Under the pieces are notes generated by a model, which was not told where the DNA came from, ran no database searches, and was given only the letters and a program-made list of their open reading frames with translations. Positions 52,684 to 61,300 of a stretch of DNA of 64,000 nucleotides are shown piece by piece; position 1 is the stretch's first letter, and each line of letters starts with the position of its first letter. Source of the DNA: Actinomycetota bacterium (GTDB lineage: Bacteria > Actinomycetota > Thermoleophilia > RBG-16-64-13); assembly GCA_012523095.1 (NCBI GenBank), contig JAAYJE010000078.1, forward strand, positions 1 through 64,000, given 5' to 3'. A program made the translations under genes and the position numbers.

Positions 52684-53622
52684 CTAGTCCACGGGAAGGA
52701 ACTCGTAATACTTGCCCATCGCCTCACGAAAAGCGTCGCGCTCCACGCGGCCTTCGTCGAAGTGCGGGTTGGCGGAACTCACCTTGCCTGTGCTCCACAT
52801 GATCTCCACGCCCTGCATAGTGGCATAGATGCGGTTGCCCATGTGGGTGACGGCTTCTCCCAACCAATAGTGCGAATCCTGGAAGGCCGCCGGGACATCC
52901 GGCACGACCAGCTCGACGTTCAACATATCCAGCGAGCCCAGCATCGTGGACAGTTCATCTCTGACCCAGGTGGGCGCCTTGGGAGCCGTGTTGTTGATCT
53001 CCTTAGCCAGCTCGGGGATCCTGCCATCGTCGTACTCCAACTCGTGAACCAGGTTCTCTGCGGCGACGAGATATCTCTCCCACGAGGCCTTCGTGGGATC
53101 GCTGGTGCCAGAGCCGGTCGCAGGAGGTCCACTCGTGGTGGTGTTCAAACCGGGGACGGTCTGGATCGTGGAGGCGCCGCTCACTGTGGTGTCCGTCTGA
53201 CCACCGGTCGAAGTAGTAGGCCCGGAGGTGGTGTCGGTCACGTCTCTCGTGGTGCTGGTCGAGCCCACTTTCGTGGTGCTCGTCTTGACCGATTCATCGC
53301 CATCGTGGAAGAAGCCGAAGTACACGCCCACACCGATCCCGGCGAGGACGATGATGGTCGCCACCCCTATCCCCCAAATCAGCCCGCCGCGACCCTTTCG
53401 CGACGGAGGGCCCAAAGGAGGCTGCCCGCCTGCGCCGTAGCCGGGCACCGGCGGCGCGCCGGGTGGAGGTGGAGGCGGCTTGACCCATGTCGCCGCCGGG
53501 CCGGCCGCCTCCGCGGGGCCCGGCCGGGCGCCCGTGCCGCCGAGCTTCGGGGCGGGCGCGCCGCAATTCTTGCAGAAGGCTTTGCCCTCCTCTAAGACCC
53601 GGCCACACTTCTCACAGAACAT
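52684..53622 (-). CDS. Zinc-ribbon membrane protein with Thr-rich outer stalk
   Basis: A 312-residue protein. The ATG of MFCEKCGRVLEEGKAFCKNC has GAGGAGGG upstream. CxxC...CxxC (residues 3-20) is a zinc ribbon, then a Pro/Gly-rich cytoplasmic linker, a membrane helix near 93-113 (GLIWGIGVATIIVLAGIGVGV), a Thr/Ser-rich stalk of about 75 residues and a helical outer domain of about 115 residues (WERYLVAAENLVHEL...). The layout is that of actinobacterial envelope proteins with an inner sensor and outer domain. Function unknown. Confidence 0.82.
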   Translation of the reverse strand: MFCEKCGRVLEEGKAFCKNCGAPAPKLGGTGARPGPAEAAGPAATWVKPPPPPPGAPPVPGYGAGGQPPLGPPSRKGRGGLIWGIGVATIIVLAGIGVGVYFGFFHDGDESVKTSTTKVGSTSTTRDVTDTTSGPTTSTGGQTDTTVSGASTIQTVPGLNTTTSGPPATGSGTSDPTKASWERYLVAAENLVHELEYDDGRIPELAKEINNTAPKAPTWVRDELSTMLGSLDMLNVELVVPDVPAAFQDSHYWLGEAVTHMGNRIYATMQGVEIMWSTGKVSSANPHFDEGRVERDAFREAMGKYYEFLPVD

Positions 53623-53780
53623 CGGCCCTCCTCTGCTGCGACTCAGCCGCCCTCTTCTTAGGCCGGCCGCTGAAAGCCTAGAGCAATCCACCTCGATAGT
53701 CCATACCTCCCGCCGATGCTAACATGGGTCGGAATGCGGCTTTGACGGAGCCTGCTGCCAAACATATCCGCGGGGTGGAC

Positions 53781-54560
53781 ATGCCGAAAGACATACCAGA
53801 CGACCCTATCGATAGATCTGTAGGCAAGACGCCTGCACCCAAGCGGCGCACAGCCGAACCGCCGGACGACAAAGAAACGGTCGCGAAACCACGCGCCAAG
53901 AAACCGGCGAGCAAGGCGGCGGCAACCGAGGGACCGGCGGTGAAGAAGTCGGCCGCGACGGTGAAGAAGTCGGCCGCAAAGGAGTCCACAGCCAAAGAAA
54001 AGCCGACCAGGGGCTCCGGCACGGAGAAAGCAACTGCCCGGCCGACAGCCTCCACCAAGACCCCCGCGCCCACGGAGCGACCGGCGCCCGAGTCCGCCGA
54101 CCGACCGGCGCCCGAGCCGGCCTCCACCCCAGCGGCCTCCGCGACTCAGGTCGCCGACAACCCGCTCCACAAAAGACTGGGGCTACGGCCCGGCGCCGCA
54201 GGCGTGGTCGTCGCGCCGCCCGAGAACGACGACAACCCGTTGTTACCCCTGCCCGAAGGTTTCGTCATGCTCGCCGACATCGACGCGCTGGCGCCGCTCA
54301 CGGGCCCGTTTGAGTACCTGCAGGTCTTTGCCCGCGACCGCGGCGAACTGGCTTCCGCCTTCGGCCTGCTGCGCGACAAGTTGGCGCCCAACGGCAGCCT
54401 GTGGGTCTCGTGGATGAAGCAGGCCGGACGCGGCATGACCGGCGACCTTAACGAGAACATCATCCGACGCCTTGCACTGACTCACGGCATGGTGGACGTG
54501 AAGATCGCAGCCCTCAATCGCAACTGGGCTGCGCTCCGTCTGATCCACCGGAGACGCTGA
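53781..54560 (+). CDS. DUF3052 domain protein with Lys/Ala/Pro-rich N-terminal region
   Basis: A 259-residue protein starting MPKDIPDDPI. The first 125 residues are low-complexity and basic with KKSAATVKKSAAKES-like repeats, resembling a histone H1-like tail. The C-terminal DUF3052 domain (about 130-259) shows KRLGLRPGAAGVVV, VFARDRGELASAFGLL, GSLWVSWMKQAGRGMTGDL and LALTHGMVDVKIAALNRNWAALRLI. DUF3052 is typical of actinobacteria and of unknown function. An ATG at 53724 would add 19 residues but has no ribosome site. Confidence 0.82.
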   Translation: MPKDIPDDPIDRSVGKTPAPKRRTAEPPDDKETVAKPRAKKPASKAAATEGPAVKKSAATVKKSAAKESTAKEKPTRGSGTEKATARPTASTKTPAPTERPAPESADRPAPEPASTPAASATQVADNPLHKRLGLRPGAAGVVVAPPENDDNPLLPLPEGFVMLADIDALAPLTGPFEYLQVFARDRGELASAFGLLRDKLAPNGSLWVSWMKQAGRGMTGDLNENIIRRLALTHGMVDVKIAALNRNWAALRLIHRRR

Positions 54561-54692
54561 CGGCAACAGCTTCTGCTCCCGGATGGAGCGTCGTAAGACG
54601 TACTTTTGCAAAGAGTGTTTGCGACAGTCGAGGGCAGAAGCGCCGTCTTCCAGAAGGCCGTCGCTTGACCGATCCTGAACCGCAGGTCGTCG

Positions 54693-55703
54693 CTACTCAG
54701 CAGATGCGGTGAGCCCGGGAGTGCCGGCCGCCAGGCCGATGTTGTCCTGCACCAGTCTGTAGAGAGAACGTTCGGTGCTCGCCCGGATGGCCACGAAGCA
54801 CTGATCGCAGCTCTTGCGGGTCGCCCTGAACCCCTTGACCGCCTCCCTGCGCGTTTTGAACTGCAGTTCCGGATACATCGAGCAGCCGTTGATGAGTCCA
54901 TCGGGTCGCACTACCAGGAAGCGCTTGCCCGCCTGGCAACCGCCCACACCGCCATCGGCGAAGAACCCATAGGTCTCGTCGAGGATATAGTCGGAGTTGA
55001 GGATGCTCTTCGACTCCCGCTTGTGCGCCTTCGCCCAGTCCAGATGGCGACGCAACAAGGCCAGATCCTCTGGAGAGGTGATACACAAGCTCTTGTCCCC
55101 CGTGCGGAGCGAGCTGTACGCGCTGAACGAAATCTGGGTTCCCCACTCCTCAGCCTTGGCCACCAGTCCCGGGATCTCGTTGAAGTTGGCGTGCGTCAGA
55201 GCCGAGTTGAGCACTATGTCGCAATGGTCGTACTTCTTCACCAGGTACGGGATGATCTCGCTCATCTTCGCGAACAACCCCGGGAGGCGACGGAAATCGT
55301 CGTGCCTATCGTCAGGGAAGTCCAACGAGATCGAGAAGAGAGAGACTCCTGCCTTCTTCAGAGACAGATAGCGTTCTTCAGTCATCAGCCACCAATTGCT
55401 CACGCACACAACCATCGGAAGTCCGTTGGGACGCTTTATGGCCCGGACTATGTCCTCCAAGTCATCACGCAGCAACGGCTCGCCGCCCGACAACTGACAC
55501 ACTCCCGGCTTCATCTCCTCCGAACAGCGACTATAGTCATCCAGACTCATGAGCACAGGATCCGGCTTGATGCCGCCCTTGTCGCAGTGCACGCAGTCGG
55601 CCACGCAGGAGTGCGTCACCTCGAATGAGACGCAAACGGGCATGCCGATGGTACGGTTCCAGAGAGAACGCGCGCCGAGTTTGACTGCTTCAGTGCTCTT
55701 CAT
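54693..55703 (-). CDS. Radical SAM protein with a short C-terminal Cys cluster
   Basis: A 336-residue radical SAM enzyme. The SAM cluster motif is CVADCVHC in VTHSCVADCVHCDKGG, and SGGEPLLRDDL is the GGE motif; the barrel includes FSISLDFPDD. A SPASM-like end has GCSMYPELQ and SCDQCFVAIR. I cannot fix the substrate: such enzymes modify peptides, lipids or cofactors. It is divergent from the WecA-like gene, 189 bases apart. No nearby precursor peptide is evident. Confidence 0.86.
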   Translation of the reverse strand: MKSTEAVKLGARSLWNRTIGMPVCVSFEVTHSCVADCVHCDKGGIKPDPVLMSLDDYSRCSEEMKPGVCQLSGGEPLLRDDLEDIVRAIKRPNGLPMVVCVSNWWLMTEERYLSLKKAGVSLFSISLDFPDDRHDDFRRLPGLFAKMSEIIPYLVKKYDHCDIVLNSALTHANFNEIPGLVAKAEEWGTQISFSAYSSLRTGDKSLCITSPEDLALLRRHLDWAKAHKRESKSILNSDYILDETYGFFADGGVGGCQAGKRFLVVRPDGLINGCSMYPELQFKTRREAVKGFRATRKSCDQCFVAIRASTERSLYRLVQDNIGLAAGTPGLTASAE

Positions 55704-55874
55704 GCTGAGTGTGCTCTCCCGTCGAGATGGGGCCCGCCGGCCCGTTCATTCCTCAGGAGACTTTACCGCACCGGCCGAACCGGCGCACAGCGCGTGTGGA
55801 CGCGGACGCGTGCAGCCGCGTGGACGCAGCCCGTCACTCCACCGGCGCCGGACGCTCCTTCACCGTTCGCCCGA

Positions 55875-55883
55875 TGATACGAT
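55875..55883 (+). promoter_or_regulatory. Extended -10 of the WecA-like gene
   Basis: TG-A-TACGAT ends nine bases before the ATG of the glycosyltransferase gene, and no Shine-Dalgarno is visible, which suggests a leaderless or nearly leaderless mRNA. Confidence 0.45.
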
Positions 55884-55892
55884 GCTAATGCA

Positions 55893-57038
55893 ATGCTGGA
55901 TCGGATAGTCGAATTCCTCAAAGCCCTTGGGATCGCCGCCCCCGACCGACGCGGATGGGTGACGGTGGTCCTCACCTTCCTTATCGCGCTGCTGGCCGCC
56001 TGGCTGTTCAATCCTGGAGTCCGCCGGTTCTCGCTGCGTGTCGGGTGGGCCGACAAGCCCAACGCGCGCCGGCTCAACAAGGAACCGCTGCCCAATGCGG
56101 GCGGTCTGGCCATCTTTGCCGCGGTGATCGTAGCTCTCGTCATAGCCACTCTCATCGACCCTATCGGCCTTCCTCCCCGCCTGGTGGAGGTGCTCGCCAT
56201 CCTGCTCGGCGGCGCCATTTTGATCCTCACCGGCTTCGTCGACGATCAGTACGGTCTGCCCCCCATCCTCCGTCTGCTGGTGCAGATCATGGCCGCATTG
56301 CTGTTGGTGAGCGTCGACATCCGCATCGACGTGGAGTTCGGGGGGAGTTTCTCCAGCGCGATCGGGATAATCCTCACCGTCATCTGGATCGTCGCCATCA
56401 CCAACGTCGTGAACTTCCTCGATGGAGTGGACGGTTTGGCGGGCGGGGTCAGCTTCATCACTGCCATGAGCCTCCTTGCAGTATCCGCCCAAGATCAGGC
56501 CAAGGCGGCCGCTACCCTGCTGCTCGCCGCTCTTGGCGGCGCCGCCCTGGGCTTCCTACGCCACAACTTCCCGCCTTCCCGGATCATCATGGGTGACAGT
56601 GGGGCATATTTCTTCGGCTTCGTGCTCGCGGCTTCAAGCATCCTGGGAGACTTGAAGATCACCACCTTGTTCGGCCTCTTCCCGACCGTGTTCTTCATGC
56701 TGCTGCCGTTCCTGATACCGATAGGCGACACCATCCGAGTGATTCTCCGACGCCTCCTGCAGCGAAGGAACCCCCTGTCCAGCCCAGGCAGAGACCATCT
56801 ACATCATCGCCTTCTGGAGCGGGGTCTCTCTCAGACCCGCACCACGCTCATCCTGTGGGGCCTCACGCTGGTCACCAACGTGGTCGCCATGATCGTTCAG
56901 AAGATGTCGGCGACGGTGACGGCCACCACGGCCATCGCCATCATCATCTTCTTGACCCTGGTAGTGCTCCTCCGCAGGAGGGCACACCGCAAAGAGTTGC
57001 GACGCGACACGGCCCTCACGGCCACCGGCGATTCATAG
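55893..57038 (+). CDS. WecA/TagO-like undecaprenyl-phosphate sugar-1-phosphate transferase
   Basis: A 381-residue membrane protein of the GPT (MraY/WecA) family, which starts cell-surface polymer synthesis by moving a sugar-phosphate to a lipid carrier. About ten membrane segments are visible. Cytoplasmic loops carry PNAGGLAIF, GFVDDQYGLPPILRLL (the DDxxxLPP motif), NVVNFLDGVDGLAGG, GDSGAYFFGF and the DHLHHRLLERG histidine motif that marks WecA/TagO rather than MraY. The donor sugar is not known. Confidence 0.93.
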   Translation: MLDRIVEFLKALGIAAPDRRGWVTVVLTFLIALLAAWLFNPGVRRFSLRVGWADKPNARRLNKEPLPNAGGLAIFAAVIVALVIATLIDPIGLPPRLVEVLAILLGGAILILTGFVDDQYGLPPILRLLVQIMAALLLVSVDIRIDVEFGGSFSSAIGIILTVIWIVAITNVVNFLDGVDGLAGGVSFITAMSLLAVSAQDQAKAAATLLLAALGGAALGFLRHNFPPSRIIMGDSGAYFFGFVLAASSILGDLKITTLFGLFPTVFFMLLPFLIPIGDTIRVILRRLLQRRNPLSSPGRDHLHHRLLERGLSQTRTTLILWGLTLVTNVVAMIVQKMSATVTATTAIAIIIFLTLVVLLRRRAHRKELRRDTALTATGDS

Positions 57039-57065
57039 AGCCATCGGTTTCGTCTTGACGGCGCT

Positions 57066-57114
57066 TTCCGTCCCAAGGTCTTCCCGTCTCCTGAGACCTT
57101 GCCTTCCGACGGAA
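57066..57114. repeat. Nested inverted repeat between WecA-like and chagasin-like genes
   Basis: TTCCGTC (57066-57072) and AAGGTCT (57075-57081) pair with AGACCTT (57094-57100) and GACGGAA (57108-57114), forming a two-step stem with a 12-base loop. No T-run follows. It may end the first transcript or shape the leader of the next gene. Confidence 0.4.
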
Positions 57115-57164
57115 CGTCATAGTAAGGTTCGACAAGACGTAGCCGGTAAGTCTGGAGGGCGATC

Positions 57165-57608
57165 GTGGACAGACAGAGATGGCGCCGCAGCAGCGGGGGG
57201 TTGATCGTCTTAGCGCTGCTGGTGGTGCTCGTATCGACAGCGGCGGGATGTGGGGGTCCGGTCGATGCCGGCGGCGGACCCCTCGAACTCGGCGAGGCGG
57301 ATAACGGCAAGATCTACACGGTGAAGGCCGGCGACACCATCCAAGTGGTGCTGCCCGGGAATCCAACCACCGGTTATGAATGGACGGCCGACCTTAACGA
57401 AGAGGCCGGTGAGATCCTGGAGCAGGGCGATGAGCCGGCGTACATGCGGGATCCGACAGAAGGCAACGTGGTCGGCGTAGGCGGGCGGTTCATCTTGACC
57501 TTCGAGGCCAAAGCGGCCGGTGAGGCCACACTCAGGCTGGTCTATTCCCGATCGTTCGAAGACGTGGAGCCGCTCGAGACCTTCGAGGCGCATATCATCG
57601 TGGAGTAG
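57165..57608 (+). CDS. Chagasin-family (I42) cysteine protease inhibitor, lipoprotein
   Basis: A 147-residue protein that starts at GTG with GGAGGG seven bases upstream. The signal ends in lipobox TAAGC. The chagasin fold is indicated by NPTTGYEW, VGVGGRFILTFEAKAAGEATL and the third-loop stretch YSRSFEDVEPLETFEAHI, where RPW is replaced. Inhibitors of this family block papain-like proteases. Here it would act at the outer membrane face. It converges with the toast-rack lipoprotein gene. Confidence 0.87.
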   Translation: MDRQRWRRSSGGLIVLALLVVLVSTAAGCGGPVDAGGGPLELGEADNGKIYTVKAGDTIQVVLPGNPTTGYEWTADLNEEAGEILEQGDEPAYMRDPTEGNVVGVGGRFILTFEAKAAGEATLRLVYSRSFEDVEPLETFEAHIIVE

Positions 57609-57649
57609 CCAAAGGAACAGGGTTCGCGGCGACGGAGCGGGCTCACCTC

Positions 57650-58498
57650 TCAGTTGGTGACGAGCGTTATGGAGCCCACGTCGATCTCGACCTTGACGGT
57701 GAGCTTCTTGCCCCGGTTCTGAGTTCCCACGGCCGGTGTACTGTAGGTCCGGTTGATGATGGTCCACGCTCCCTCGACGTCGATGTCGTTCAACGTACCG
57801 TCGATGGTCACCTGGGCCGCGGTCTCTTTGGGCACGGCTATCCGCACACTCCCGGCCGCGGCCTTGACACGTACGCCGGCATCGGCACGAAGCTGGCCGG
57901 AGAAGTCGAGCGAGTAGCTCCCCGCCCCTCCGTCGAAGGTCATGCTCTTGAAGTTGGCGTTGGCGAGGCCGATCAGCGACACCGTCGACGCGCCGGTCTT
58001 GTAGGTGAAGTCCGTCATCTGGCCCGGATTGGGCGAACTGAACCTCACCTGCGTCCTGGATGCTCCGTCTCTGATGCTGAGATCTTGCAGAGTGAGACCA
58101 CTCAGATCAAACGAACCTTCGTATGCGCCGGCCGAGATTTTGAGACGCATGGGAGCTCTGCCGAGTTCCATATCCCATTTGTTGACGATCTCACTGCCCA
58201 GACCTGAGACGCCCTTCTGGCTGCCCTGCTTGATGACCAGCTTCTTGTCGGTGCGGGTGACGGTGGGCTCCCACGACTCCACGTTGTAGAGGATGGTCCC
58301 CGACGCCAGCCCCACGGCCCCCGGCGCGATGGTGAGGTTACCCATCCCCATGTCAATTTCGACCTCGGTGACGGCCGCGGCGCCGAGAGGTTCGTCGACC
58401 ACTAATTCCTGAGTCACGCCCATCTCGACCGTACAGCCGGCCGAACAGGCTGCCAACCCGACGATGACGATCGCGATAAGGAGTCTCGGCGGTCTCAT
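57650..58498 (-). CDS. Toast-rack/DUF4097-like lipoprotein
   Basis: A 282-residue protein from the ATG of MRPPRLLIAIVI. The lipobox is ACSAGC (Cys at about 21-22). The rest is a repetitive right-handed beta structure: EIDMGMGNLTIAPG, LSGLTLQDLSIRDGAS, GASTVSLIGLANANFKSMTFDGGAGSYSLDFSG and VRIAVPKETAAQVTIDG. Such 'toast rack' domains occur on surface proteins of Gram-positive bacteria. A start three codons earlier is possible; no strong ribosome site is seen. Function unknown. Confidence 0.83.
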   Translation of the reverse strand: MRPPRLLIAIVIVGLAACSAGCTVEMGVTQELVVDEPLGAAAVTEVEIDMGMGNLTIAPGAVGLASGTILYNVESWEPTVTRTDKKLVIKQGSQKGVSGLGSEIVNKWDMELGRAPMRLKISAGAYEGSFDLSGLTLQDLSIRDGASRTQVRFSSPNPGQMTDFTYKTGASTVSLIGLANANFKSMTFDGGAGSYSLDFSGQLRADAGVRVKAAAGSVRIAVPKETAAQVTIDGTLNDIDVEGAWTIINRTYSTPAVGTQNRGKKLTVKVEIDVGSITLVTN

Positions 58499-58758
58499 GG
58501 TTAGCATTGTAGAGCGGCAAGAGCAAGTGCGCCAGCAGACGCCGTGCACGTGCGGACGCCTGCGCCGTTCAAGGCCCTTACAGTGACCGTATCACCGGCC
58601 GTGCTGTGAGTATTCCGGACGCCACCACGACTGGGCGGCGGCCGTGACGGGTATCAGTAGAATCGAGTGCCGCCCACACGGAACGCCGGCCCGGAGCGAG
58701 GCGGCCGGGTCCGTCGGCTCGGCGCGGCGGAGGCTAGATAGCGATGAGAGGAGAGACT

Positions 58759-59064
58759 GTGCAAGAGATCCCCAAGCCGTACCTGCAGTTCAAGGCCAGA
58801 TTCCCGCAGATCCTGCAGAAGAACGAGGAACTCGGCACCTTCATCCACGAGCACGGCGGACCCCTTGACGAAAAGACCCGCTGGCTCGTCAAGCTGGGTA
58901 TATCGGCGGCGGGCCGCCACCAGACGGCAGTCGTGACTCACGCCAACAAGGCCCGCGTGGCCGGCGCGAGCCAAGAGGAGATCATTCACGCCTTACTCCT
59001 AGTGATCCCCACCTGCGGATTCCCGACCTTCATGGAGGCCTACAACCAGATAGTGACCGACTGA
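58759..59064 (+). CDS. Carboxymuconolactone decarboxylase-like (AhpD-fold) protein
   Basis: A 101-residue all-helical protein. I prefer the GTG start, which has GAGGAG five bases upstream; the ATG five codons before it contains that site. Features are the LDEKTRWLVKLGISAA helix and VVTHANKARVAGASQEEIIHAL. The usual CxxC/H redox pair is missing: the segment reads GRHQTAVVTHANKA, and only one Cys (PTCGFP) remains. It is therefore probably not a peroxidase. Alone between a lipoprotein gene and the Fpg-like gene. Confidence 0.82.
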   Translation: MQEIPKPYLQFKARFPQILQKNEELGTFIHEHGGPLDEKTRWLVKLGISAAGRHQTAVVTHANKARVAGASQEEIIHALLLVIPTCGFPTFMEAYNQIVTD

Positions 59065-59080
59065 AGCACGAGGGGGCGGC

Positions 59081-59938
59081 TTACCCGGCCGCCTCCCGCT
59101 GACACCCCGGGCACACGAACACGTCTCCACCACCCAGGCTGAGCTTCTGGATCTCCGAACCGCAGGCGGAGCAGGTACACTTCTTCATGCCGGGACCCAT
59201 TGCCGGTTCGTAGCGGCCGGACACGCGGTAGAGGTCGCTGAAGTCCGCCTTGCCGCCCAAGCGGAGCCGTTCAGTCACGACGAAGCGCATGGCATCGTAG
59301 AGGGCACGCTGCTCCTCGGGATCGAGATCAGAAGCCCTACGCTTGGGATGCAGACCGGCCCGATAGACTATGTCCTGGAAGGAAGCGTTGCTCAGGCCCA
59401 CCACTACAGCGTCCTTGCCCACCAGGACCGGTTTGAGCCGACGGGCCGCTCCACTCAAGAGCTCAGCGAACCGCTCTTGTGTGAGATCTGCGTCGGTCGG
59501 TTCGGGTGTTCTGGAGACAACGTCCCTCCGCACCATGTAGTGTTCCTCCAAGCCGGCGTCACATGTGGCGTAGAGGCTCCCCATCCCGGTGAGCCGCACC
59601 GTCAGCGCCGAACCCTTGGATAGATCGAGTCGGAGGTGGTATTTGGCAGGAAGAGAAACGGCATTCTTGTGATAGAAGATCTGTCCGCCGTATTCCGGCG
59701 CCAAGACGAGGTTCTGCCCGTCGGTAAGCCTCACAACGATGGTGTTGCCCCGCGACATCACCCGCTCCACGGTCCGGCCGACCAGTGGGGCGAACGCATC
59801 GGACCCTTCCTCGTTCACCATGCCGATGCGTTGCAGGCTCTCACATCCGTGGAGCTCGAACCCGATCACTGTTCTGCCCGGGAGCTCCGTCTGCATCTGG
59901 CGGGCAAGGATGGTGGCTTCGGGCATCTCGATGCTCAT
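59081..59938 (-). CDS. Fpg/Nei-like DNA glycosylase family protein with extended N-terminus
   Basis: A 285-residue protein with the family's N-terminal beta sandwich, helix-two-turn-helix (VGLSNASFQDIVYRAGLHPK) and C-terminal zinc finger (CTCSACGSE...CPGCQ). Canonical enzymes start MPELPE and use the Pro amine as nucleophile. Here the ATG overlapping the upstream stop (ATGA), with a G-rich ribosome site, gives MSIEMPEATILARQ, so Pro is residue 6. An ATG at residue 5 (59926) would restore an N-terminal Pro. Substrate and activity are open. Confidence 0.85.
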   Translation of the reverse strand: MSIEMPEATILARQMQTELPGRTVIGFELHGCESLQRIGMVNEEGSDAFAPLVGRTVERVMSRGNTIVVRLTDGQNLVLAPEYGGQIFYHKNAVSLPAKYHLRLDLSKGSALTVRLTGMGSLYATCDAGLEEHYMVRRDVVSRTPEPTDADLTQERFAELLSGAARRLKPVLVGKDAVVVGLSNASFQDIVYRAGLHPKRRASDLDPEEQRALYDAMRFVVTERLRLGGKADFSDLYRVSGRYEPAMGPGMKKCTCSACGSEIQKLSLGGGDVFVCPGCQREAAG

Positions 59939-61113
59939 GGGACCCCCCTTTTCTTGTCCGGCGGCTCGTTTCCCGGAGGCTCGTTTCCCGGCGGCCTGTC
60001 CGCCTGAGCAACCTCCCGACCGTCCAGCCGCCAGAGACCGGCCGCCAGCGTCTGACGCACAGCCTCGCGATACTCGTCGGTCGTGATACGTCGCGAGAGC
60101 TCTGGATGGCGCGCCGCTTTGTGAGCCGGGTGGTACTGGTCCATGACGTTGATGTACGTGTCACGCGACACCTTCGCGGCAAGGAATGCAGCGACCTCGG
60201 CCGTACCTGCCAACCCGCCCGGCAGCACCAAGTGTCGCACCAGGAGACCGCGGCGGGCGACCTGCGGTCTCGCACCCCCGGCCGCACGGTGCCGCTCCCT
60301 ATGGAACGCCGCCCCCACAAGATGAGGGCGATTCGAACCCTGCTCGTGGAACTCCAAGTCGCCCACCTGGCGGTGCATCTCCAGCACAGCTTCCTGGTTG
60401 CAGCGGACGTAGTCCGGCACCCCGGAGAGGCGCTCGCCCGCTCTGTCATCCGAGTACTTCATGTCGGGCATATAGATGTCGACCACGCCGTCCAGCAGGC
60501 GCAGTGTCTCCAGGGAGTCGTAGCCGCCGGTGTTGTAGACCAGAGGGAGATGAAGACCCCCACCTACCGCAAGCATCAGCGCCTCCAGTATCTGCGGAAC
60601 CACGTGGCTGGGCGAGACGAAGTTGATGTTCTCGCAGCCGGCTATCTGCAGCTCGAGCATCATGGCGGCCAGCCGGTCAGGGGTGACCTCCCAGAGAAGA
60701 GCGCGCGGTGCCACGTGCCGACCGGGAGGTGCCGTCCCCGCTGTGGCGCCCGCGGCTTCGCCCGGGCGCCCCCGTGAACCCGACGACCGATCCTCTCCCG
60801 GTTGGCTGATCGTGTGGTTCTGGCAGAACACGCAGGCCAGATTGCAGCCGGCGAAGAAGACGGCACCGGACCCCCCGCGGCCCACCAGCGGCGTCTCCTC
60901 CCCGAAGTGGGGTCCGAAGCCCTGCACCCGGGCCGCCGCTCCGGTGTGGCACTCGCCCAGGGCGCCGGCTACACGATCCACTCTGCACTCACGCGGACAG
61001 AGAGTGCAGCTCCGCAGGCGGGCCCGCGCCGACCGGGCCCGGTCGGCCAGCTCCCCGGAGCGATACAGCGCGAGATAGGCGGGCCACACCCCCGGGTCTG
61101 CACCCCTGCCCAT
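59935..61113 (-). CDS. PflX-like radical SAM protein (activating-enzyme family)
   Basis: A 392-residue radical SAM protein of the PflX group (COG1313 type). N-terminal CTLCPRECRVDR and CHTGAAARV precede the SAM cluster CNLACVFCQNHTISQ. LQIAGCENINFVSPSHVVPQ and YNTGGYDSLETLRLL are conserved. An inserted Gly/Ser/Ala-rich stretch of about 35 residues follows NHTISQ, and the C-terminus has PPGNE repeated. The ATG at 61113 has GGAG six bases upstream; an ATG eight codons earlier has none. Overlaps the Fpg-like gene by four bases. Target unknown. Confidence 0.85.
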   Translation of the reverse strand: MGRGADPGVWPAYLALYRSGELADRARSARARLRSCTLCPRECRVDRVAGALGECHTGAAARVQGFGPHFGEETPLVGRGGSGAVFFAGCNLACVFCQNHTISQPGEDRSSGSRGRPGEAAGATAGTAPPGRHVAPRALLWEVTPDRLAAMMLELQIAGCENINFVSPSHVVPQILEALMLAVGGGLHLPLVYNTGGYDSLETLRLLDGVVDIYMPDMKYSDDRAGERLSGVPDYVRCNQEAVLEMHRQVGDLEFHEQGSNRPHLVGAAFHRERHRAAGGARPQVARRGLLVRHLVLPGGLAGTAEVAAFLAAKVSRDTYINVMDQYHPAHKAARHPELSRRITTDEYREAVRQTLAAGLWRLDGREVAQADRPPGNEPPGNEPPDKKRGVP

Positions 61114-61300
61114 GCCGTCTCCGAGAACCGTCGTCATATCAAAAAGCCGCCTCCCTCATGATGTACCTCCGGCGTGCCACGCCGGACCGCTCCCTACGAC
61201 GCTTCCCTCATCCATCATGCATTGAGTATAGTGGGGAAAGGGAATGCTTGGGCCGTGCCCAGAACACGGCGAGGCGACGGGGATATCGTGGAGGTACGGG

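Noticed and set aside
51562..53595. 677-codon plus-strand frame spanning three minus-strand genes
   Set aside because: It crosses the well-supported alpha CoA-transferase, lipoprotein and zinc-ribbon genes and their ribosome sites; composition is non-protein-like.
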